Positions 30,334 through 39,685 are shown, counted from the first letter of the stretch. The stretch is DNA of 44,483 bases from Mariniflexile gromovii (GCF_017814435.1 NZ_JAGJCB010000028.1:1-44483), one strand, 5' to 3'. The notes: generated by a model from the letters alone, not told the origin. Numbers and translations are program-made.

Positions 30334-30461
30334 AATTTTATTTCATTTACTAATTTACGAGTTTTATTTCTAATTCTATTCCCAAACAAAATAGTTTATA
30401 GTTCTTATTGTTGCCACCACTAAGAAGATCTTAACGGAAACGGAGAAAGATTTTTTTTATA

Positions 30462-31283
30462 TCAAAAAGGCAAGTCTGAGTTTTTATTTTGCTCATATTC
30501 AATTACCTTTTTCATCCTTGCTTCAATAGATTCTATAAACTTGATTGTATTGGAAACATTGTTGAAAATTAATACACTTTCTTGGTAATTCAACACTGAA
30601 TTGTCATGTGCGAAACTTTTATTATTTCTAATGTCATTAAAAGCCTCAATTAAATTGATTGAATATTTTAGTATTTTCTCAGCCATGGTAGATTCAATAT
30701 GCTTATTATCAACTATAAATTTTATGTACTTTCCAAATACTGAATTTAATGAATTTGATTTATCATATTCAATTTGATGCTTGTCACAAAGTTCTCTTAA
30801 ATATCTAAATGTAAACGTATGAAGTCTATCTAAACCCGCTTCAGGTTCATTTTTTTCAACACTTTCTCTAATCGACTTTGCAAGTAACTTAAAGTCTTTA
30901 TCCTCTACATTTGGTTGAATGGCATCAATATGTTCAACAATACTATCTTGTTTAAGTCTGTCAGCAATTCTTGTACATTCTTTATAAATGTTTTCTTCTG
31001 CAAGATAATCTATATCGCCCATGTAGACTTTAGAAAGCCAATAGTCGCAAAATGCAGATAATAGTTTCCCAAAAGTATAGTTTGATTCTACTTTAATAAA
31101 CTGCCTCAGTCGGTTTGCTTTTGAATTAGATGCATAATGATATTTTTCACTATCTATATCTAAACTAACAGCTTCTACAACAAATTCCTGAAAAGTTCGA
31201 TCAGAAAAATCCATAACATAACCACTTTTCATTCCTAAAAATTTCTCAATGCTCGTTTTCTCAATAAATGTTAATTCCGCCAT
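30462..31283 (-). CDS. Abortive infection (Abi_C-domain) family protein
   Basis: The 273-residue protein has a C-terminal region typical of the Abi_C domain (PF14355): HTFTFRYLRELCDKHQIEYD, LNSVFGKYIKFI, and LIEAFNDIRNNKSFAHDN. The RNNKSFAH segment has the HEPN-like R-x(4-6)-H pattern, suggesting an RNase active site. The N-terminal half (about 1-130) is helical and unclassified, with SVEKNEPEAGLDR-like linker between. Members are phage-defence or toxin-type genes. It stands alone (no obvious partner ORF in the 150-base flanks) next to a toxin-antitoxin pair and before dnaE. Confidence 0.78.
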   Translation of the reverse strand: MAELTFIEKTSIEKFLGMKSGYVMDFSDRTFQEFVVEAVSLDIDSEKYHYASNSKANRLRQFIKVESNYTFGKLLSAFCDYWLSKVYMGDIDYLAEENIYKECTRIADRLKQDSIVEHIDAIQPNVEDKDFKLLAKSIRESVEKNEPEAGLDRLHTFTFRYLRELCDKHQIEYDKSNSLNSVFGKYIKFIVDNKHIESTMAEKILKYSINLIEAFNDIRNNKSFAHDNSVLNYQESVLIFNNVSNTIKFIESIEARMKKVIEYEQNKNSDLPF

Positions 31284-31360
31284 TTTAAAAAATTCTTAAT
31301 TTATTAATGCTTCACATTTAACATAGAACAATACATTTTAAGCATTTAAAGATTTTAAAG

Positions 31361-31380
31361 ATTCCTGCTTTCGCAGGAAT
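31361..31380. repeat. Palindromic repeat at the dnaE 3' end
   Basis: ATTCCTGCTTTCGCAGGAAT has an 8-bp stem, ATTCCTGC/GCAGGAAT, with a TTTC loop. It directly abuts the dnaE stop codon (31380-31382) and could end transcription; the same motif is, to my recollection, a common short repeat in Bacteroidota genomes. Confidence 0.6.
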
Positions 31381-34300
31381 TAGTTTAGCTTAAACATAAC
31401 CTGTTCGCTCTCCAACTCATGCAACAGTTCTTGCGAAACTTTTACTTTTTGCTTTCTGCTTGGCATGGTTAATTTTATTTGTTCTTTATGATCGTACACC
31501 ACAAAATTGAGCATTTGGCTTCCTGGGTGCATTTGCAACAGTTCTTTTAATTTTAATATTTTGGATTCTTGCAGATCGTCTATGTTAAGTTGTATGGATA
31601 GCTTTTTTGCATAGTTTTCCATAACATCGTGCAGCAACTGGAAACTATTGAATTGTAACCTTGGTTCGCTTTTTTTGCCTGTATCTTTATTTACCCAACC
31701 TTCGCGCACAAACGATTTTACAAATACAAAACTATTTTGCAGTAAAAAGTGCCTGAACTTTAAGTATTCTTCGCCAAAAATGCGGAACTCGAAACTATCG
31801 GTATAATCTTCAATGGTAAACATAGCCCACCCTTTACCCTGTTTACTAACGCGGTGCTGCACATCGGTAACCACTCCTCCAAAAACAAGTTCGCGGTTTA
31901 CATAAGGTTCTAAATTTTTAAATAAGGCTAAATTGGCATTGCAAAAAGTATTCATTTCTATTCTAAAATCATCCAACGGGTGTCCAGAAATATAAATACC
32001 CACTACTTCGCGCTCTTGCGCCAATTTTTTCATAGTGCCCCATTCTTCGCATGGTGGCACTTGGGGTTCTGCTATTTGTACATTGCTGGCATCGCCAAAC
32101 AAACTTACTTGTGCTGAGTTTTCGTTTTCTTGATGTTTCGCTCCATAACGAATGGCTTTTTCCAAAAAGGTAATGCCATCGCCATCATCATGGAAATATT
32201 GTGCACGGTGTGTTTCATTAAAACAATCAAACCCACCTGCTAAAGCTAAATTTTCAAAGGCTTTTTTATTGGCTGCTCGTAAATCGATACGCTTCGCTAA
32301 GTCAAAAATCGATTTATAATGGCCGTCTTTTTTTCTATTGTCAACTATGGTCATAACCGCACCATGACCAACACCTTTAATGGCGCCCATACCGAAACGT
32401 ACCGCATTGTCTTTATTTACAGAGAATTTATAAAACGATTCGTTTACATCTGGACCTAGTACATCCAACTTCATACGCTTACATTCTTCCATAAAGAAGG
32501 TAACTTGTTTGATGTCGTTCATGTTGTTAGAAAGTACCGCAGCCATATACTCCGCAGGGTAATGCGCTTTTAAGTAAGCTGTTTGGTAAGCTATCCACGC
32601 ATAACAAGTGGAATGCGATTTATTGAAGGCATAACTCGCAAACGCTTCCCAGTCTTTCCAAATTTTCTCAAGGGTTTTAGCATCGTGTCCATTAGCACTC
32701 GCCTGCTCTACAAACTTGGGTTTCATTTTATCCAGTACCGCAATTTGCTTTTTACCCATGGCTTTTCTCAGTACATCGGCTTCACCTTTGGTAAATCCCG
32801 CCAGTTTTTGGGAAAGTAACATTACCTGCTCCTGATATACCGTAATACCATAGGTTTCCTTTAGGTATTCTTCCATGGCATCCAAATCGTATTCAATAGG
32901 CTCATCACCATGTTTACGACGGGTAAAACTTGGAATGTACTCCATTGGTCCCGGACGGTACAGGGCATTCATGGCAATTAAATCTTCAAAAACGGTTGGT
33001 TTTAGTTCTTTAAGGTGTTTTTGCATCCCGGGCGACTCGTATTGGAACACCCCAACGGTTTCACCTCTTTGGAACAACTCATAGGTTTTTTCATCATCCA
33101 ACGGAAAATTATCGGGATCGAGTAAAATACCATGTTTCGCTTTTACAATTTTAACGGTATCTTTTATAAGGGTAAGCGTTTTTAACCCCAAGAAATCCAT
33201 TTTTAGTAAGCCTGCTTCCTCTACCACGGAGTTATCAAACTGGGTAACATACAAATCGGAATCTTTTGCCGTTGCTACCGGAACGAATTTGGTTATATCA
33301 TCGGGCGTAATGATAACACCGCAGGCATGAATACCCGTATTACGAACCGAACCTTCCAATATTCTTGCAAGATTTACGGTTTCAGCTTCTAAATCGCTTC
33401 CTTCGGAAATGTTTAAAAGTTGATTGACTTTCTCTAAATCTTCTGCCCTGAATTTACTGCCCAATTCCTTTTCGCTTAAACCGAAAATTTTATTCAGTTT
33501 AGACATGGTAGGAATCAATTTCGCAATACGATCGGCATCAAATAATGGCAGATCGAGTACACGAGCGGTATCGCGAATGGAGGATTTTGCAGCCATTGTA
33601 CCATAAGTGATAATTTGCGCTACCTGATTGCTTCCGTATTTTTTGATAACATAATCCATAACTCGACTTCGGCCTTCATCATCAAAATCGATATCGATAT
33701 CAGGCATACTCACACGGTCTGGATTTAAGAAACGCTCAAAAAGCAAATCGTACTTAAGCGGGTCTATATTGGTAATCCATAAACAATACGCAACCACCGA
33801 ACCTGCTGCAGAACCACGACCTGGACCCACCGACACATCCATATTTCGGGCTTCGCGAATAAAATCTTCAACAATTAAAAAGTAACCTGGATAGCCTGTG
33901 TTTTGAATAACGTCGAGTTCAAAATCCAAGCGTTCTATAACTTCTTCCGAAAGTTCTTCACCATAACGTTTTTTAGCCCCTTGATAGGTTAAATGGCGCA
34001 AATAGGCGTTTTCACCACGTTTACCTCCATCAACTAAATCTTCTTCATGTTTAAATTCTTCTGGAATACCGAATGCAGGCAGTAAAACCTCTCTCGCCAA
34101 TTCGTAAGCTTCCACTTTATCTACAACTTCTTGGATGTTACTAATCGCTTCAGGAATATCCTTGAAAAGCGATTTCATGTCATCCGAAGACTTAAAATAA
34201 TACTCCTGATTTGGTAATCCGTAACGGTACCCTCGACCGCGACCAATGGGTGTCGCCTGCTTTTCACCATCTTTGACGCACAGTAAAATATCATGCGCAT

Positions 34301-35768
34301 TGGCATCTTGCTTTTTACAGTAGTATGTATTGTTAGTAGCTACTAATTTAACGTCATGTTTTCTGGCAAGCTCTATTAATACTGTATTTACGCGATTTTC
34401 ATCTTCTTGGTTGTGGCGCATGATCTCCACATACAAATCATCTCCAAACTGTTCTTTCCACCAAATAAGCGCTTCTTCAGCCTGATTTTCACCTATATTC
34501 AATACTTTACTGGGTACTTCACCATACAAGTTACCCGTTAAAACAATAACATCTTCTTTATATTTTTCAATTAAAGCCTTATCAATTCTTGGCACATAAT
34601 AAAAACCATCGGTAAACGCGAGTGATGATAATTTTGCCAAATTATGATAGCCATTTTTGTTCTTAGCCAACAGTACAATTTGATAACCGTTATCTTTTCG
34701 GGTTTTATCGGTATGGTCTTCACATACAAAAAACTCGCAGCCAATAATGGGTTTTATTTCAACAGCTTTTGGAGTTTCACCTCTTTCAATAGCAGCATCA
34801 TTCTTAGCTTTTACACCTCTATTGTGGTTGCTAACCGCTTTCACAAAGTGAAAAGCACCCATCATGTTCGCATGGTCTGTTAACGCAACAGCTGGCATGT
34901 TATGTTCGGCAGCGACGGATACCAAATCGGCAACACTGATGGTGGATTGCAACACCGAAAACTGCGAATGGTTATGCAGATGTACAAAATCAACTTCCTT
35001 TAAATCGGATACATTTTGTTTGATTTCTTCGGTTGAAATCGTTTCAACCTGAGCACTTTTTAGGCGTTCCCTAATTTTAGCACTTTCCTTTTTAAGGTTG
35101 ATATGTTTTAATCCTATAAGCTGAATTTCAGCAGGATTTGCTTCCTTGAACTTTTGAAAATAATCGGGTTGAACATCCAACTGTTCTTTGGTGTATTCCT
35201 CTAAACGAATCAGTTCTAAAAAACAACGCGTGGTTGCTTCCACATCGGCAGTCGCGTTATGAGCCTCCGCAAAAGGCTCATTAAATAAGAACTCGTGCAA
35301 TTCGGTAAGTGTTGGCAACTTAAATTTACCATAACGACCACCGGGAATTTGGCATAAACTGGCCGTATGCTCGGTACAGGTGTCTAAAACCGGCAGTTCC
35401 TGCAATGGGTTTGCTACATCACCTCGCACAAATTCGGCACCCATAATGTTAAAGTCGAACTTCACATTTTGCCCAACAACAAATTTGGTTTTACTTAAAG
35501 CTTCATTAAATTTTTCTAAAACTTCTGCTAAGGAAATGCCTTGCTCCTGCGCCAACTCCGTAGAAATACCGTGAATTTTCTCAGCATCATACGGGATATT
35601 AAAGCCGTCCGGTTGCACCAAATAATCTTGATGATCGATACAATTTCCCAACCCATCGTGTAATTGCCATGCAATTTGAATACATCGTGGCCAATTATCG
35701 GTATCGGTAATGGGTGCGTCCCAACGCTTAGGCAAACCAGTGGTTTCGGTATCGAAAATTAAGTACAT
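31380..35768 (-). CDS. dnaE: DNA polymerase III alpha subunit with fused N-terminal exonuclease
   Basis: The 1462-residue protein is the replicative polymerase. It starts with a DEDDh 3'-5' exonuclease (about 1-190: YLIFDTETTGLP, KFVVGQNVKFDFN, AHNATADVEAT), a fusion that is typical of Bacteroidota. The PHP domain follows (about 250-430; FVHLHNHSQFSVLQS, VALTDHANM). The polymerase core has PDIDIDFDDEGR with catalytic Asp residues, GPGRGSAAGSVVAYCL, GIHACGVII and MDFLGLKTLTLI. HhH and OB-fold (FGGVVTDVQHRVSKQGKGW) regions end it. It is monocistronic with a promoter region at 35769-35948; a palindromic repeat follows its stop. Confidence 0.97.
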   Translation of the reverse strand: MYLIFDTETTGLPKRWDAPITDTDNWPRCIQIAWQLHDGLGNCIDHQDYLVQPDGFNIPYDAEKIHGISTELAQEQGISLAEVLEKFNEALSKTKFVVGQNVKFDFNIMGAEFVRGDVANPLQELPVLDTCTEHTASLCQIPGGRYGKFKLPTLTELHEFLFNEPFAEAHNATADVEATTRCFLELIRLEEYTKEQLDVQPDYFQKFKEANPAEIQLIGLKHINLKKESAKIRERLKSAQVETISTEEIKQNVSDLKEVDFVHLHNHSQFSVLQSTISVADLVSVAAEHNMPAVALTDHANMMGAFHFVKAVSNHNRGVKAKNDAAIERGETPKAVEIKPIIGCEFFVCEDHTDKTRKDNGYQIVLLAKNKNGYHNLAKLSSLAFTDGFYYVPRIDKALIEKYKEDVIVLTGNLYGEVPSKVLNIGENQAEEALIWWKEQFGDDLYVEIMRHNQEDENRVNTVLIELARKHDVKLVATNNTYYCKKQDANAHDILLCVKDGEKQATPIGRGRGYRYGLPNQEYYFKSSDDMKSLFKDIPEAISNIQEVVDKVEAYELAREVLLPAFGIPEEFKHEEDLVDGGKRGENAYLRHLTYQGAKKRYGEELSEEVIERLDFELDVIQNTGYPGYFLIVEDFIREARNMDVSVGPGRGSAAGSVVAYCLWITNIDPLKYDLLFERFLNPDRVSMPDIDIDFDDEGRSRVMDYVIKKYGSNQVAQIITYGTMAAKSSIRDTARVLDLPLFDADRIAKLIPTMSKLNKIFGLSEKELGSKFRAEDLEKVNQLLNISEGSDLEAETVNLARILEGSVRNTGIHACGVIITPDDITKFVPVATAKDSDLYVTQFDNSVVEEAGLLKMDFLGLKTLTLIKDTVKIVKAKHGILLDPDNFPLDDEKTYELFQRGETVGVFQYESPGMQKHLKELKPTVFEDLIAMNALYRPGPMEYIPSFTRRKHGDEPIEYDLDAMEEYLKETYGITVYQEQVMLLSQKLAGFTKGEADVLRKAMGKKQIAVLDKMKPKFVEQASANGHDAKTLEKIWKDWEAFASYAFNKSHSTCYAWIAYQTAYLKAHYPAEYMAAVLSNNMNDIKQVTFFMEECKRMKLDVLGPDVNESFYKFSVNKDNAVRFGMGAIKGVGHGAVMTIVDNRKKDGHYKSIFDLAKRIDLRAANKKAFENLALAGGFDCFNETHRAQYFHDDGDGITFLEKAIRYGAKHQENENSAQVSLFGDASNVQIAEPQVPPCEEWGTMKKLAQEREVVGIYISGHPLDDFRIEMNTFCNANLALFKNLEPYVNRELVFGGVVTDVQHRVSKQGKGWAMFTIEDYTDSFEFRIFGEEYLKFRHFLLQNSFVFVKSFVREGWVNKDTGKKSEPRLQFNSFQLLHDVMENYAKKLSIQLNIDDLQESKILKLKELLQMHPGSQMLNFVVYDHKEQIKLTMPSRKQKVKVSQELLHELESEQVMFKLN

Positions 35769-35948
35769 GCTTTGTGTTTATTTGTTGATGCGTTTATTTG
35801 TTTATCTCAAATAACGAGCATATAAAATTACGTAGAAATAATACTTTTTCGGTATGAAGTTATCAAGAGTTTTAAACAAAAACCAAACAGCTATTGCTAA
35901 ACGAAATTCATTTAAAAAGTCTATTTTTGAATACATCAAACCAACACC

Positions 35949-37010
35949 ATGAAAATCAAACTATTGTTTCTAAGCTTTTCCTTCAGTTTTCTAATTGTTA
36001 CTGGACAAAACACCCCCATGTACGTAGGCACCTATACAGATGGCTTTAGCGAAGGCATCTATAAATTTGATTTCAACCTTAACACCGGAGAACTTACCAA
36101 CTTGCAATTGGCAATAGCTACCGAAAACCCTTCGTTTATAGCTTACTCACCAAATAAAAAATATTTATATGCTGTTAGCGAAAGCTTAGGAGGCACCATA
36201 GCTTCATTTAAAATTCAAGAATATGGTCAGCTCAAATTCTTAAATAAAGTAAGCAGCCATGGTGAAGGACCTTGCCATGTTTCTTTAAACAAACAAGGCA
36301 ACAAAGCCGTGGTTTCAAATTATCGTGGTGGCAGTGCTGCTATTTATAACATTTCAAGAGACGGGAAACTTAATGAAGCTTCCCAGGTTTTCAACTACAA
36401 CACCACAGATAAGGAATCGCACGCACATTCAGCTCAATTTTTTAAAGACGAATTGTATATTGCAGACTTAGGCATGAATGCAGTTTACCAATACAAACTA
36501 AAAAACAACATCTACGAATTAACCACACCTTCTATTTTTAAAACTACCGAAAACCCGGGTCCTAGGCATTTTGCATTAACAAAAAACGGAGAATTTATTT
36601 ATATTATCAACGAACTTAGCGGTTCGATAACTTCGATTAAAAAAAAAGCATCTGGATTTGAACAAATTGACTTCGATGCTACTTTAGAAGATACCTACGA
36701 AGGCAAAAATGCCTGTGCCGATATTCATTTATCTAAAAACGAGCTTTATTTATATGGCTCTAACAGGGGAGAAAATTCCATTGCAGTTTTTAAAAGAAAC
36801 AAGGTTGATGGTACTATTGAAAAAATTCAAACCATGCCCGTTCATGGCGATTGGCCCAGAAATTTCACATTAGATCCCTCTGGAAAATTTCTATTGGTTG
36901 CCAATCAAAAAAGTCAAAATATCTCCGTTTTCAGCATTGAAGCAGCAACAGGAATGCTGACTTTTTTACACAGCGTAAAAGCACCAAGACCCGTTTGTTT
37001 ATTGTTTTAA
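35949..37010 (+). CDS. Lactonase family beta-propeller protein
   Basis: The 353-residue protein has a signal peptide (about 1-20, ending before QNTPMYVGTYTDG). It is a member of the PF10282 lactonase family: MYVGTYTDGFSEGIYKFDFN, HGEGPCHVSLNKQGNKAVVSN, ENPGPRHFALTKNGEFIYII, and HGDWPRNFTLDPSGKFLLVA, each a blade repeat. Relatives are 6-phosphogluconolactonases or other sugar lactonases, but the exported location here argues against a role in the pentose phosphate pathway. A function on an extracellular lactone is plausible. It is probably monocistronic and precedes rpsP. Confidence 0.88.
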   Translation: MKIKLLFLSFSFSFLIVTGQNTPMYVGTYTDGFSEGIYKFDFNLNTGELTNLQLAIATENPSFIAYSPNKKYLYAVSESLGGTIASFKIQEYGQLKFLNKVSSHGEGPCHVSLNKQGNKAVVSNYRGGSAAIYNISRDGKLNEASQVFNYNTTDKESHAHSAQFFKDELYIADLGMNAVYQYKLKNNIYELTTPSIFKTTENPGPRHFALTKNGEFIYIINELSGSITSIKKKASGFEQIDFDATLEDTYEGKNACADIHLSKNELYLYGSNRGENSIAVFKRNKVDGTIEKIQTMPVHGDWPRNFTLDPSGKFLLVANQKSQNISVFSIEAATGMLTFLHSVKAPRPVCLLF

Positions 37011-37039
37011 AAAAATCGATTTCAAACTGAAATAAAGCA

Positions 37040-37069
37040 TTGATAATTAGAAATAAAAGAGTATCTTTG
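37040..37069 (+). promoter_or_regulatory. Promoter of rpsP
   Basis: TTGA at 37040-37043 and TATCTTTG at 37062-37069 are spaced by 18 bases, a good fit to the Bacteroidetes -33/-7 pattern. The leader contains the small hairpin GAGGT-CGAGA-ACCTC at 37087-37101. Confidence 0.6.
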
Positions 37070-37116
37070 CGCCCTCATTAATAACCGAGGTCGAGAACCT
37101 CAAATAATTAATTATT

Positions 37117-37632
37117 ATGCCAGTAAAAATTAGATTACAAAGACATGGTAAAAAAGGGAAACCTTTTTACTGGATTGTTGCAGCCGATGTACGATCAAAA
37201 AGAGATGGTAAATATCTTGAAAAATTAGGTATTTATAACCCAAACACAAACCCAGCAACTATAGATTTAAATGTTGATGGTGCTGTAAAATGGTTACAAA
37301 ACGGTGCACAACCAACCGACACAGCTAAAGCGATTCTATCTTACAAAGGTGCCTTACTAAAAAATCACCTTGCAGGTGGTGTTAGAAAAGGCGCTTTAAC
37401 CGAAGAACAAGCGGAAGCTAAATTTACTGCTTGGTTAGAAGAAAAAGCTGGTAAAGTTGGTGCAAAAACTGATGGTTTAGCAAAAGCACAAGCGGAAGCT
37501 AAAGCAAAAGCTTTAGAAGCTGAAAAAGCTGCAAACGAAGCTCGTATTGCTGCCGCTGCTCCTGTTGTTGAAGAGGAAGTTGCAGAAGAAGCTCCTGCTG
37601 CTGAAGTAGAGGCTTCAAACGAAGAAGAATAA
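37117..37632 (+). CDS. rpsP: 30S ribosomal protein S16
   Basis: The 171-residue protein starts with the S16 fold: MPVKIRLQRHGKKGKPFYWI, VAADVRSKRDGKYLEKLGIY, NPNTNPATIDLN and KWLQNGAQPTDTAKAIL. The remaining about 85 residues are an alanine/glutamate-rich extension (for example KAQAEAKAKALEAEKAANEA) seen in Bacteroidota S16 and not in E. coli. It begins a two-gene unit with rimM, although a hairpin with a T-run lies between them. Its promoter is at 37040-37069. Confidence 0.97.
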   Translation: MPVKIRLQRHGKKGKPFYWIVAADVRSKRDGKYLEKLGIYNPNTNPATIDLNVDGAVKWLQNGAQPTDTAKAILSYKGALLKNHLAGGVRKGALTEEQAEAKFTAWLEEKAGKVGAKTDGLAKAQAEAKAKALEAEKAANEARIAAAAPVVEEEVAEEAPAAEVEASNEEE

Positions 37633-37654
37633 AAAATATTTTTTTTATACTTTT

Positions 37655-37683
37655 AAACTCCGGTACTTGTATCGGAGTTTTTT
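37655..37683 (+). terminator. Hairpin terminator between rpsP and rimM
   Basis: AAACTCCG (37655-37662) pairs with CGGAGTTT (37673-37680) and is followed by a T-run. It would partly or fully separate rpsP from rimM expression. Confidence 0.75.
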
Positions 37684-37702
37684 ATGCAAAATGGTTTTGC
37701 GT

Positions 37703-37770
37703 TATGCTGAATTTATTTCAGCATTCTAAAAATTTAATTAATGAGATCCTGAATCCAATTCAGGATGACA
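37703..37770. repeat. Two-hairpin dispersed-type repeat between rpsP and rimM
   Basis: TGCTGAA-TTTAT-TTCAGCA (37705-37723) and ATCCTGAA-TCCAA-TTCAGGAT (37746-37766) are two hairpins with related arms, joined by an AT-rich spacer. The layout (GTTATGCTGAA..TTCAGCAT..GAGATCCTGAA..TTCAGGATGACA) is one I recognise as a widespread intergenic repeat type in flavobacteria; I cannot check copy number. Confidence 0.6.
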
Positions 37771-37783
37771 AATAAAATTTGTC

Positions 37784-38308
37784 ATGAAAAAAGAAGATTG
37801 TTTTTACTTAGGTAAAATTGTAACCAAATATAGTTTTAAAGGCGAACTTTTAATTAAGTTGGATACCGACCAACCTGAATTATACGAAAACTTAGACGCT
37901 ATGTTTATTGAGGTTCGTAATACGTTGATTCCGTTTTTTATTGAAAGTTCACAGCTTCATAAATCTGATTTATTGCGTGTGCGCTTTGAAGATGTTACCA
38001 ATGAAGCCGATGCCGATGCTTTAATAAAAAGCGATGTGTATTTACCTTTAGAATTTCTTCCGAAACTTGAAGGCAACAAATTCTATTTTCACGAAGTTAT
38101 TGGTTTTACCATGGAAGACCAAAACTTTGGCACAGTAGGAAAAATTGTAGGCGTTAATGATTCTACTGCTCAAGCCTTATTTGAAGTAGAAAATAATCGC
38201 AAAGAAATACTTATTCCCATGAACGATGAATTCATTGTAAAAGTTGACAGAAAAACAAAAACCATCATAGTGAATACACCAGATGGTTTGATTGATTTAT
38301 ATCTTTAA
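37784..38308 (+). CDS. rimM: Ribosome maturation factor RimM
   Basis: The 174-residue protein is RimM, which binds S19 and helps 30S maturation. MKKEDCFYLGKIVTKYSFKG is the typical N-terminal start; ISY-region FIESSQLHKSDLLRVRFEDV and the PRC-barrel half (FYFHEVIGFTMEDQNFGTVG, AQALFEVENNRKEILIPMND) follow. It is downstream of rpsP as in most bacteria. It ends four bases inside the converging DUF2383-like gene (overlap of stop regions). Confidence 0.95.
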   Translation: MKKEDCFYLGKIVTKYSFKGELLIKLDTDQPELYENLDAMFIEVRNTLIPFFIESSQLHKSDLLRVRFEDVTNEADADALIKSDVYLPLEFLPKLEGNKFYFHEVIGFTMEDQNFGTVGKIVGVNDSTAQALFEVENNRKEILIPMNDEFIVKVDRKTKTIIVNTPDGLIDLYL

Positions 38309-38781
38309 GACGCTTTATAAGGCATAGATTGTTGTACATAGAAGTCTTTATAAACCTCAATACCATATAATGATTTCACGATGATATCTTGTTGACTTTC
38401 TAACAATTCTTCATCAGTATCTGAAAACTCAACATTATTAAGGATTTTTTGATATTTTTCAATATCTAACATTTGAATTTTTCCTGCTTCATTAAGTAAC
38501 AACTGAACATCTTGAGTTTTTAATGCTTTAATTAGGCTTGAGTTTTTCATAGAATTATTGATATCTGACACATCGTAATATGTAGGAACATCACCATTTT
38601 CTCTGATGCTTGCATCCAAAGACTTAATGAAACTCGTTCTTTCGTAGCCAGCTACACTAAAAAAATTCTTTAATATCTTATCTTCAACTTGGCAAAGCGC
38701 ATATAAAAATAATTTTTCAGTTTCGCAGTTTAAAATTAGTAAGTCGTTTAGGACACTAACACTTTGTTCGGATTTTTTCAT
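38305..38781 (-). CDS. DUF2383/PA2169-like four-helix-bundle protein
   Basis: The 158-residue helical protein has the N-terminal pattern of the DUF2383/PA2169 family, MKKSEQSVSVLNDLLILNCE, then TEKLFLYALCQVEDKILKNF, FSVAGYERTSFIKSLDASIR and a long C-terminal helix. Such ferritin-like bundles are of unknown function, often stress-related. It overlaps the rimM 3' end by four bases on the opposite strand. The related gene at 39073-39522 is 290 bases upstream on the same strand, so they are diverged duplicates. No promoter box was identified. Confidence 0.7.
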   Translation of the reverse strand: MKKSEQSVSVLNDLLILNCETEKLFLYALCQVEDKILKNFFSVAGYERTSFIKSLDASIRENGDVPTYYDVSDINNSMKNSSLIKALKTQDVQLLLNEAGKIQMLDIEKYQKILNNVEFSDTDEELLESQQDIIVKSLYGIEVYKDFYVQQSMPYKAS

Positions 38782-38991
38782 AACTATTAAGTAGGTTTTA
38801 ATTTAGGGCAAAAAAATTAATATTCCTGTTTAACGGGCTATTAAATAGGATGAAAAGCAATAAAATCTGTTAATTTATCTTACTTTTTGGAGCAATTTAG
38901 TAAAAAAAGATTCTTATAACCAATTATAATTATAAATTTCGATGAGTGGTAAGTTTTATTTTAAAATAAATCTAAATTGGAGCAATAAAAA

Positions 38992-39033
38992 TACGCCAAT
39001 AAAATCGGTATCTAACCCGAGTTTATTGGCGTA
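38992..39033 (-). terminator. Terminator after the second DUF2383-like gene
   Basis: TACGCCAATAAA (38992-39003) and TTTATTGGCGTA (39022-39033) form a perfect 12-bp stem with an 18-base loop; the minus strand continues TTTTTATTG. It lies 40 bases after the stop at 39073. Confidence 0.8.
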
Positions 39034-39072
39034 TAATTTCTTTTTGAAAAACCTTTTACAATCGTGTATTTA

Positions 39073-39522
39073 TCAAACAACAAATTGTTCTTGTCGTTTC
39101 ATAGCATTCATATTGCTAAAAATCCTATCACGTTGTTTTATCAATGTTTTGCAAGTAGATAATGGTAATTTAATTTCTCTTAAAAGAGCGTCATATTTTT
39201 CAATACTTGCTTGTTTCAAATTATAAATTTCTTCCAACAAATCACCTTGAAGGTTTAGTAACATATAATTTTTAAAGTTTGTCAAAATTCTACCAAATTT
39301 ACCACTTAATGCATCAAACTGTTTAGGTTCACCATCTAATTTTTCAATTTCACCTCTCAACTGCCTACCGAATTCATTTCCTTCGAATCCTCTTTCTCTA
39401 AAAAACGATTTTAAATTATCATCCGTAGACAAATCATGAGCTTCTAAATAAACTTTTTCAATCTCATAATTCATAATTAACAAATTATTGAGCTTACTTA
39501 AAATTTTTTCTGAAGACTTCAT
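39073..39522 (-). CDS. DUF2383/PA2169-like four-helix-bundle protein
   Basis: The 149-residue protein shares the family start MKSSEKILSKLNNLLIMNYE and the order of helices with its neighbour at 38305: IEKVYLEAHDLSTDDNLKSF, GFEGNEFGRQLRGEIEKLDG and LQGDLLEEIYNLKQASIEKY. I chose ATG 39522 because it aligns with the neighbour; an upstream frame to 39603 is unsupported. It diverges from trmN6 across 190 bases that contain repeated TTTTTTAACAT motifs. Function unknown. Confidence 0.7.
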   Translation of the reverse strand: MKSSEKILSKLNNLLIMNYEIEKVYLEAHDLSTDDNLKSFFRERGFEGNEFGRQLRGEIEKLDGEPKQFDALSGKFGRILTNFKNYMLLNLQGDLLEEIYNLKQASIEKYDALLREIKLPLSTCKTLIKQRDRIFSNMNAMKRQEQFVV

Positions 39523-39630
39523 ACAAATAATCTTTAGTTTAGCATTTTCAATAAATTTTTTAATGATGCGTATTGATTTCACATCCATCATATAATCGTA
39601 CAATATAATAACGCAAATAGTGATAATTTA

Positions 39631-39685
39631 TTTTTTAACATTATTTAGTATATATTGTGATTTTTTAACATCAAATTTTAACATA
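39631..39685. repeat. Iterated TTTTTTAACAT motifs between DUF2383-like gene and trmN6
   Basis: TTTTTTAACAT occurs at 39631-39641 and 39661-39671, exactly 30 bases apart, and a shorter TTTTAACAT lies at 39677-39685. They lie in the shared upstream region of two divergent genes. Confidence 0.45.

Noticed and set aside
35769-35800. GTTTATTTGTT repeated near the dnaE start as an origin or iteron
   Set aside because: Only two copies of an AT-rich 11-mer are present, with no DnaA boxes nearby.
38942-39226. 94-residue plus-strand ORF over the DUF2383-like gene
   Set aside because: It is a shadow of the minus-strand gene and its terminator, with no recognisable domain.
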